From NCBI GenBank assembly GCA_017940105.1, contig JAGAZG010000005.1, forward strand, positions 1 through 15,777: a DNA stretch of 15,777 nt. Direction: 5' to 3'. Position numbers and translations under genes: made by a program. Below the pieces are notes generated by a model, which was not told the origin of the DNA, ran no database searches, and saw only the letters and a program-made list of their open reading frames with translations. Positions 5,447 through 11,095 of the stretch are shown one piece after another. Position 1 is the first letter of the stretch. Every line of letters starts with the position of its first letter. The stretch is from Mailhella sp. (GTDB lineage: Bacteria > Desulfobacterota > Desulfovibrionia > Desulfovibrionales > Desulfovibrionaceae).

Positions 5447-6049
5447 CTAGCTCTGCCTGCGGATGACGACGCCGAGTGCGTCAGCCTTTTCCGCCGCAAG
5501 CGGCGTAACAATGGATCTGGCTGGGATATCAAGGTAATGTACGCCGTCAGCTGACGCCTTCTCTATCATGGCAGACGTGATAAGTGCTTCATGCGATTTT
5601 GACGTTTCAGGCCGCTTTTCCTGAAATGCCGCGAGGCCGTAACTTCTCAACGTTTTTTCATACGCTGCGTACAGTTTATACAGTGAGTCTGATGCCGTAC
5701 TTGCATACCGGCGATATTCAAAATCCAGCACGTCCACTCTCTGTCCAGCCAAAAGCAATTGAAGCACCTCGGCAAGGTAAGGATCTCCAGCTCTGCCCGC
5801 CGCAAGATCAGCCATGCCCGAACAGGTCAATTCCGGCAGGATAATACACTTTGGTTCGCGCCCAGAACAGCATTCTCCGGAAAAAACAACGTCAATCTCA
5901 CCGCCCCAATAAGGAGAAAGAAGAATACGCACTTTGTCTTCAAGAGCTTGCTCGCGCGCAGCAAGCACAAGCACGCAGTACTTCTTTTCTTTATTGAGGC
6001 GCTTGAGCACTTCCCGAACGACAGATTGGACGATATCTTCAGTGTTCAT
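5447..6049 (-). CDS. GRM-associated protein of unknown function with encapsulation-peptide-like N-terminus
   Basis: This 200-residue protein occupies the position of the uncharacterised gene between eutJ and eutN in cut clusters. Residues 2-18 (NTEDIVQSVVREVLKRL) form an amphipathic helix typical of encapsulation peptides, suggesting it is luminal cargo. Residues 24-140 look like an alpha/beta flavoprotein-type fold, with ILPELTCSGMADLAAGRAGD resembling the segment in which such proteins read 'P-x-x-x-x-x-x-A-x-x-A-x-G-x-x-D'. Residues 154-197 carry the module ending DIPARSIVTPLAAEKADALGVVI, related to the N-terminus of the protein at 4231-4599. CysCys at 60-61 may be of interest. The gene follows eutJ by 7 bp. 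I do not know its function; flavin binding would be a reasonable test. Confidence 0.8.
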   Translation of the reverse strand: MNTEDIVQSVVREVLKRLNKEKKYCVLVLAAREQALEDKVRILLSPYWGGEIDVVFSGECCSGREPKCIILPELTCSGMADLAAGRAGDPYLAEVLQLLLAGQRVDVLDFEYRRYASTASDSLYKLYAAYEKTLRSYGLAAFQEKRPETSKSHEALITSAMIEKASADGVHYLDIPARSIVTPLAAEKADALGVVIRRQS

Positions 6050-6056
6050 GACTTGT

Positions 6057-6893
6057 TCAGGATTTATCTGCCTGGCTTGCGCAGCTGAGCGCTATACCGA
6101 GCGGCGTTACTAAAAATGGGTTTGCAGGCTTGCATACCGGAAGCCCGGTTTCTTTTGCAATAACGTTTTCCATATCCTTCAGGCAGCATGTGCCGCCAAC
6201 AAGATATATGGCAGGCACATCTCTACCCTGTATATGCTTTTTTATGATAGAAGCCATTTTTTCGAGAACAGGTTTGACAACGGGAAAAATCTCTTTCTGT
6301 CGGCACGGAGTCTTTTTGATCTTTTCCGCTTCATCAAACGAAATGCCATAATTGCCAGCCAAAACCAGCGACAAGTGAGTTCCACCCGTTGGCTCGTCAG
6401 CAACGTAGACGACCTTTCCGTCTTCAAGAACTGACAATCCTGTGGTTCCGCCACCAATATCGACGATTACGCCATTTTCAATGTGAAGCACTGCGTTGGC
6501 AGCGGTTGGTTCGTCAAGTATTGACGTTACAGACAACCCAGCACCTTCGACAACATGCCTGTGGGTTGCACACTCCCGCTCACGTGTTCCAGGAGGCACG
6601 GCAATGGCGGCAGTGTCAAGTTCGCGCCCCAGTTTTTCTTCTATCTGCCTTACCAGTCGCCTCACAATATTGGTAGCGCCAGTGTAATCAACGACGAGTC
6701 CGTCACGTACAACCTGAGCAAATTCAAGGGCGCAGGCAACAGGCTCCAAGTCGGCGTTGACAACAACAACGACAATGTACGCCGTGCCTAGGTCTACTCC
6801 TGTATATAGCTTTTCGCCGGGAGCAAGTTCTGCGGGCGTATCTATGCGTGATACAAGTTCGGCAATCTGCTGGTCGACAGAAGAAAAATCCAT
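6057..6893 (-). CDS. eutJ: EutJ-like actin/Hsp70-fold chaperone
   Basis: This 278-residue protein matches the EutJ family, which has the ATPase half of Hsp70 without the substrate-binding half. It shows phosphate-1 GVDLGTAYIVVVVV (32-45), DEPTAANAVL (127-136), phosphate-2 IVDIGGGTTGLSVLEDG (143-159) and the adenosine motif IYLVGGTCCLKDM (229-241). It is thought to help fold or activate microcompartment enzymes; the real client here is unknown. I chose ATG at 6893, one base after the pduL stop codon (TAATATG), giving the usual EutJ length. A TTG at 6917 would overlap the pduL 3' end and add eight charged residues without benefit. Confidence 0.92.
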   Translation of the reverse strand: MDFSSVDQQIAELVSRIDTPAELAPGEKLYTGVDLGTAYIVVVVVNADLEPVACALEFAQVVRDGLVVDYTGATNIVRRLVRQIEEKLGRELDTAAIAVPPGTRERECATHRHVVEGAGLSVTSILDEPTAANAVLHIENGVIVDIGGGTTGLSVLEDGKVVYVADEPTGGTHLSLVLAGNYGISFDEAEKIKKTPCRQKEIFPVVKPVLEKMASIIKKHIQGRDVPAIYLVGGTCCLKDMENVIAKETGLPVCKPANPFLVTPLGIALSCASQADKS

Positions 6894-6894
6894 A

Positions 6895-7587
6895 TTACTT
6901 TCTCTTTCTGGCAACAATGGTGCCTGTTACTTTTTTATTCCAGCCAGCGGCATTACCTTCATCGGCATCAATATGCATGGCAAGTTTAAACTTTGGGCTG
7001 ACGCGTACAAGCGTGTCTTTTAAAACTACAGGGCGTTCAGAATCCAGGCACACATCCACCATGTCACCGTCTGTGACGCCAAAACGAGCTGCATCCTCAG
7101 GAGTCATATGAATATGGCGGGAAGCAACAATAACGCCTTCCAGCAATCCGACGTTCTGCGTCTTGGAACTGAGAATAATTCCGGGGGAACCCGCCGTGTC
7201 GCCAGACTGGCGGACGGGTGCATCAACGCCTAGGGATCTTGCGTCCGTCTTGGAAATTTCTACCTGTGAGCATCCGCGGGAAGGACCGAGAATGGCGACA
7301 TTATCCATGACGCCCTTGGGGCCGACTATGCGCACACGTTCATTGCAAAGAAACTGCCCGGGCTGGGACAGATCACGCGCATGGGTCAAAGGTGCGCCAA
7401 AAAGAGCTATCGCATCTTTTTCGCTGAGGTGTACATGCCTTGCAGAAAGTTCTACAGGAATAGGCCCATTTTCACAGCCACAGCCGTCATTCTGCGCAGC
7501 ACATATGTTGGAGCACTGGCGTGACACTTCATCCACAACACAGCGCAAAACTTCACCCAGCATTTTCTTTATTGCTTCTTCATTCAT
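6895..7587 (-). CDS. pduL: PduL-type phosphate acyltransferase (phosphotransacetylase)
   Basis: This 230-residue enzyme converts acetyl-CoA and phosphate to acetyl phosphate and CoA inside the compartment, recycling CoA for the aldehyde dehydrogenase. It has the two PduL domains with zinc-binding histidines in SARHVHLS (His51, His53), SRHIHM (His158, His160) and MHIDADE (His205). The N-terminal 20 residues (EEAIKKMLGEVLRCVVDEV) form an encapsulation-peptide-like amphipathic helix. A linker with Cys25, Cys29, Cys36 and Cys38 joins it to the core, which is unusual. I place the start at ATG 7587, right at the helix. A TTG at 7602 with AGGA seven bases upstream is a serious alternative and would add five residues. 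In cut nomenclature this is probably cutH. Confidence 0.93.
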   Translation of the reverse strand: MNEEAIKKMLGEVLRCVVDEVSRQCSNICAAQNDGCGCENGPIPVELSARHVHLSEKDAIALFGAPLTHARDLSQPGQFLCNERVRIVGPKGVMDNVAILGPSRGCSQVEISKTDARSLGVDAPVRQSGDTAGSPGIILSSKTQNVGLLEGVIVASRHIHMTPEDAARFGVTDGDMVDVCLDSERPVVLKDTLVRVSPKFKLAMHIDADEGNAAGWNKKVTGTIVARKRK

Positions 7588-7627
7588 CTCGGCACCTGTC
7601 AAGCTTCTTTCCTAAATCAATTATCAG

Positions 7628-7651
7628 GCGGCCGGGATCCCCCCCGGCCGC
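7628..7651 (-). other. Very GC-rich hairpin downstream of the first BMC-H gene
   Basis: GCGGCCGGG (7628-7636) pairs perfectly with CCCGGCCGC (7643-7651) around a 6-nt loop, giving nine consecutive G-C pairs. It begins 8 bp after the BMC-H stop codon. On the minus strand it is followed by CTGATAATTGATTT, which is not a strong T-run, so full termination is unlikely before pduL. It probably stabilises the 3' end of a processed shell-protein message or attenuates downstream expression; this role is inferred. Confidence 0.6.
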
Positions 7652-7659
7652 ATTTTCAA

Positions 7660-7944
7660 CTACGCTTCCTTATGGGGAAGGATAAGCTCGACTTCAGAAT
7701 GGGGGCGGGGGATGACGTGCACACTGATCAGTTCGCCCACTTTCTGGGCAGCAGCAGAACCGGCATCGGTCGCAGCCTTGACAGCGCCCACATCACCACG
7801 AACCATAACGGTGACGAGGCCGCCGCCAACCTGTACGCGGCCAATGAGTGTGACGTTAGCAGCCTTGACCATGGCATCGGCAGCCTCGACGGCGCCGACA
7901 AGTCCCTTGGTTTCGATCATACCGAGAGCGTTGGTAGAAGTCAT
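7660..7944 (-). CDS. PduA-like BMC-H shell protein (first copy)
   Basis: This 94-residue hexameric shell protein contains ALGMIETKGLVGAVEAADAM (6-25), the pore loop VQVGGGLVTVMVRGDVGAV and HVIPRPHSEVELILPH. It is almost the same protein as the one encoded at 3891-4187. It corresponds in position to cutG of Desulfovibrio cut clusters. It has one of the best ribosome binding sites in the window (AAGGAG, six bases from ATG), fitting a major structural protein. It lies between the CoA-acylating aldehyde dehydrogenase and PduL genes and is bracketed by two strong hairpins. Confidence 0.96.
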   Translation of the reverse strand: MTSTNALGMIETKGLVGAVEAADAMVKAANVTLIGRVQVGGGLVTVMVRGDVGAVKAATDAGSAAAQKVGELISVHVIPRPHSEVELILPHKEA

Positions 7945-7983
7945 GTCAATCTCCTTAAAGGGGGGTTATGCATTTTTGGAAAG

Positions 7984-8001
7984 CCGCCGGCAAGCCGGCG
8001 G
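7984..8001 (-). other. GC-rich perfect hairpin between cutF and the first BMC-H gene
   Basis: CCGCCGGC (7984-7991) and GCCGGCGG (7994-8001) are perfectly complementary with two bases between them, so it would fold as a seven-pair stem with a small loop. It lies 8 bp after the cutF stop codon. The minus-strand sequence after the stem is CTTTCCAAAAATG, a poor T-run, so it may act as a weak attenuator or an mRNA-end protector. It forms a pair with the hairpin at 7628-7651 on the other side of the shell gene. Confidence 0.6.
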
Positions 8002-8009
8002 AAACATAG

Positions 8010-9488
8010 TTACATCATTTTTTTCAATTCGGCGACGATCAATGACGTGAGCGCGTCGATATTGACGTTTGGTTTGCCCTGCCCGCAGCATCCTGATGCT
8101 GCAGGAGCCGCAGGAGCTTCGTCAGCGCCAAGCTGGCGAATGCGGCTTTCGCCGATATAATAGGCTACGCGGCGTATATTAAGTAGGTTCATAGGCGTGA
8201 TGTTGTCGGAAGTTGCACTTCCGCCGACGGCGCCGCAACCAAGCGTAAATGACGGGAACAAAGCGGTAGTCAAACCAACACCGCCATGTGTTGACGGCGA
8301 GTTCACAACAATGCGCGACACAGGCTTTTTAAGTCCGAATTCACGGATGACAGCTTCGTTCTTGGAGTGGATGGACAGCGTATGCCCGATACCACAGTTG
8401 TGCAACAGATCCTTGCAGAGTTCACAAGCTTCTTCCCAGTTCTCAACAATGTAAAACCCGAGCAGAGCAGTGAGCTTTTCTTTGGAGAATGGAAACTTCT
8501 TGCCAACGCCCTTCTCGTCAGAAATTAGCAGCTTGGTGCCTTCTGGGATGGTAATGCCGGCAAGGCGGGCAATAGTCTGAGCATCACGTCCAACGATAGC
8601 TGGATTCATGCTGCCGTTACCGCGCTCCATGATGGCCTTGACTTTTGCAAGATTCTCGCCCTCAAGAAAATAACCGCCGTGCGCAATGACGCTGCGCTTA
8701 ACCTGATCGGCAATGCAGGCTTCAGTTACGATGGACTGCTCAGAAGCGCAGATCGTGCCATTGTCAAAAGTTTTACTGGCAAAGATTTTGGTGACTGCGT
8801 CTTCGATATCGGCGCTGCGCTCAATGTACGCAGGCACGTTGCCGGCGCCGACGCCAAGGGCCGGGGTTCCGGAACTGTAGGCAGCCTTCACCATGCCAGG
8901 CCCGCCGGTGGCAAGAATGAGGTCGGCTATTTTCATCAGCTCAGCGCTGCCTTCGATCGTTGGAACCGTAATGCTGCTCACGAGATCGGTGCTCACACCA
9001 CAGGAGAGCAGAGCGTCCTTGATGATCTCAACCGTGCGGGCAATGCACTTCGTCGCCGCAGGATGTGGAGTGAAAACGATTGCGTTGCCTGACTTTAGCG
9101 CAATCAAAGACTTATAGATGACTGTGGAAGTAGGGTTCGTTGAAGGCACGACGCCGGCGATAACGCCCACGGGCACGGCAATGTCGGTGATCTTATTGAC
9201 GGGGTCTTCTCTAAGAACGCCGATGGTCTTCATGTCTTTGATGGCGGCATACACACCCTTGCTGGCAAGAAGGTTTTTAATCTTCTTGTCCTGGGTCTTG
9301 CCATAGCCGGTTTCTTCATGGGCCATGCGGGCGAGCGCTTCCGCCTGGACGGCGGTAGCCTCTGAGATGGCCTTGACCACGGCGTCAACGCGCTCCTGTC
9401 CGAGCTGGCAGTATTCCGCCTGGGCAACGCGTGCGGCGCGCACCAGCGAACGTGCTTCCTGCACGGACAACAAATCCTTGTCTACCAT
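8010..9488 (-). CDS. cutF: CoA-acylating acetaldehyde dehydrogenase (CutF-like)
   Basis: This 492-residue enzyme oxidises the acetaldehyde released by CutC to acetyl-CoA with NAD+. The catalytic motif FDNGTICASEQ (241-251) contains nucleophile Cys247. TNPTST (117-122) supplies the Asn conserved in CoA-acylating aldehyde dehydrogenases, and ATGGPGMVKAAYSSG (193-207) is the nucleotide-binding segment. The C-terminus has an Ala/Pro linker, GCCGQG, and an amphipathic helix NIDALTSLIVAELKKMM typical of an encapsulation peptide, so it is luminal cargo. The ATG at 9488 has GAGGAG seven bases upstream; this site lies inside the last codons and stop of the preceding shell gene, so the two are coupled. 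A second, divergent paralogue lies next to cutC. Confidence 0.95.
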   Translation of the reverse strand: MVDKDLLSVQEARSLVRAARVAQAEYCQLGQERVDAVVKAISEATAVQAEALARMAHEETGYGKTQDKKIKNLLASKGVYAAIKDMKTIGVLREDPVNKITDIAVPVGVIAGVVPSTNPTSTVIYKSLIALKSGNAIVFTPHPAATKCIARTVEIIKDALLSCGVSTDLVSSITVPTIEGSAELMKIADLILATGGPGMVKAAYSSGTPALGVGAGNVPAYIERSADIEDAVTKIFASKTFDNGTICASEQSIVTEACIADQVKRSVIAHGGYFLEGENLAKVKAIMERGNGSMNPAIVGRDAQTIARLAGITIPEGTKLLISDEKGVGKKFPFSKEKLTALLGFYIVENWEEACELCKDLLHNCGIGHTLSIHSKNEAVIREFGLKKPVSRIVVNSPSTHGGVGLTTALFPSFTLGCGAVGGSATSDNITPMNLLNIRRVAYYIGESRIRQLGADEAPAAPAASGCCGQGKPNVNIDALTSLIVAELKKMM

Positions 9489-9492
9489 ATGA

Positions 9493-10104
9493 CTACTCCT
9501 CTATGTTCCTGAGCGCCTGTGTAAGGGCGGCGATCAAGGTTCTTCTGTCTGCGGCTGTTATGGCTTCTTCTGAAAGGTCAAGCCCTTCCATATCGCGCGC
9601 GGTCTGGCGCAGCTTGGCAAGACTCATGTTTTTCAGTCTTGCCGGAGTGATGGACGGAGATACCTGGACAGGTTCTGCAGGCATTTGAGCTCTGCTCTCC
9701 GACGTCATGGGTGCTGTCACCGTCGCTTTCTGCTCCGGGGCAGCCTCCCCGGAAGTTTCCTCATTTTTGTCAGGACCAGGTTCAGGATCCTTCGGTACAG
9801 GAGGCGTGCCCGGGTCAAAAGGCGCACCAGGCTCTAGCAGAAGGATTTTTTCCAGTTCAAGGTCTGGTCTGGGTATGACATGCGCAGAAATCAGCACCGT
9901 ACCTCCAATGTGCTTGACACGCTCGGCAGCTGCCTGCACAGAAGCCTGCACGGCCGAGACCTCACCGGCTACCGTTATGGTAACAAGGCCAGCATCGGCG
10001 CCATTGCGCTCAAGCAGCGTGACATCTGCACTTTTGAGCATGACGTCAGCCGCCTCTATGGCCCCGACAAGGCCGTATGTTTCTACCAATCCGAGAGCCA
10101 GCAT
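9493..10104 (-). CDS. BMC-H shell protein with Pro-rich linker and Rho-N/SAP-like C-terminal domain
   Basis: This 203-residue protein has a normal BMC domain (residues 1-88: ALGLVETYGLVGAIEAADVM, GLVTITVAGEVSAVQ, HVIPRPDLELEKIL), a Pro/Glu-rich linker (89-152) and a terminal helical domain (155-203). The tail, ARLKNMSLAKLRQTARDMEG followed by acidic residues and ADRRTLIAALTQAL, resembles the N-terminal domain of Rho and SAP-type folds. Extended shell proteins exist (for example PduK), but this tail type is notable. In gene order it corresponds to cutE. I chose ATG at 10104, with AGGAG six bases upstream, instead of an in-frame TTG at 10110. The tail could bind cargo, cytoskeleton or nucleic acid; none of these is shown by the sequence. 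Confidence 0.9.
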   Translation of the reverse strand: MLALGLVETYGLVGAIEAADVMLKSADVTLLERNGADAGLVTITVAGEVSAVQASVQAAAERVKHIGGTVLISAHVIPRPDLELEKILLLEPGAPFDPGTPPVPKDPEPGPDKNEETSGEAAPEQKATVTAPMTSESRAQMPAEPVQVSPSITPARLKNMSLAKLRQTARDMEGLDLSEEAITAADRRTLIAALTQALRNIEE

Positions 10105-10118
10105 AAGCAACTCCTCTT

Positions 10119-11066
10119 CTAGTGCCGGATCACTGTCACTGGGATGCCGTGTTTTTTAACGTATCCCTCGACTCTGGCAAGATCCGCATCGTCCAGCCTG
10201 GGATCGCCCTCAAGGGGATACTTGAGGTCAAGCTGGGCATACTTGTTTACGCCCATTTTATGATAGGGCAGCAAATCTATTCCCTTGAAATTCCGGTGAG
10301 CCTTGTAAGGCCACAAAAAGCGCACCACCGCTTCAAATTCAGACTCACTGTCATTAAGATCCTTCAGAAGCGGCATGCGCACTCTAACATTGTATCCATT
10401 CTCCAAGAGCCATCGGACGTTTTCAAGAATGGACTCATTGTGAACGCCTGTCAACCGGTAATGTCCGTCGGAATCCATCAATTTTATGTCAAACAAAAAC
10501 AGATCGACGACATCAGCCACTTTTCTAATTGTTTCTGCACGGGCGTATCCGCATGTTTCAATGGCTGTGTTCAGTCCCCGCTGCTTGCATGCGCCAAGCA
10601 AGTTTATCGCAGCCTCAGGCTGCATGAGAACTTCGCCCCCCCCTAGGGTTACTCCCCCCTGCGAACTCTGGTAAAACGGCATGTCCTCTTCTATGATCGC
10701 CATGATGTCGGAGATTGTCTTGTATTCGCCAGAGATGCTTAAGGCTCCCTTTGGACATGTTTCTTCGCAGCGGCGACATCCCACACATTCTGAATTGCGC
10801 GTTACCACATGCTTTGATGCGTCGATACTATGCAGTCCTGACGGGCAAACCGGCACGCATGCGCCGCAATTCACGCAGCGATCCTTTTTGAAAAGGATCT
10901 GAAAGCAACGCAGCTGCCCTTCAGGATTTGAACACCACAGGCAGCGAAGCGGACATCCCTTGAAAAATACGAGAGTGCGCACGCCAGGCCCATCATACAG
11001 ATTATACTTCTGTATGTTAAAAATCAGTGCCTTGCGCTCAAGGGATGGGTCCGCCTTGCAAATCAT
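10119..11066 (-). CDS. cutD: Choline trimethylamine-lyase activating enzyme (radical SAM)
   Basis: This 315-residue glycyl-radical-activating enzyme uses S-adenosylmethionine and a [4Fe-4S] cluster to abstract hydrogen from the CutC glycine. The radical SAM motif is GCPLRCLWC (Cys38, Cys42, Cys45). A ferredoxin-like insert carries two further clusters (Cys64, 67, 70, 74 and Cys94, 97, 100, 104). SAM-binding GGVTLGGGEVLMQPEAA (136-152) is the variant I recall from CutD proteins rather than the SGGEP form of pyruvate formate-lyase activase. NLYDGPGVRTLVFFKGCPLR is the family signature. It begins 29 bp after cutC, with AAGGA seven bases before the ATG, as expected for an enzyme/activase pair. 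Confidence 0.97.
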   Translation of the reverse strand: MICKADPSLERKALIFNIQKYNLYDGPGVRTLVFFKGCPLRCLWCSNPEGQLRCFQILFKKDRCVNCGACVPVCPSGLHSIDASKHVVTRNSECVGCRRCEETCPKGALSISGEYKTISDIMAIIEEDMPFYQSSQGGVTLGGGEVLMQPEAAINLLGACKQRGLNTAIETCGYARAETIRKVADVVDLFLFDIKLMDSDGHYRLTGVHNESILENVRWLLENGYNVRVRMPLLKDLNDSESEFEAVVRFLWPYKAHRNFKGIDLLPYHKMGVNKYAQLDLKYPLEGDPRLDDADLARVEGYVKKHGIPVTVIRH

Positions 11067-11095
11067 ATATGGATCCTTCTTCTCAAAAACTGCCG

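Noticed and set aside
7628..8001. Intergenic hairpins as intrinsic terminators splitting the operon
   Set aside because: None is followed by a convincing T-run on the minus strand, and downstream genes remain in the same pathway and orientation.
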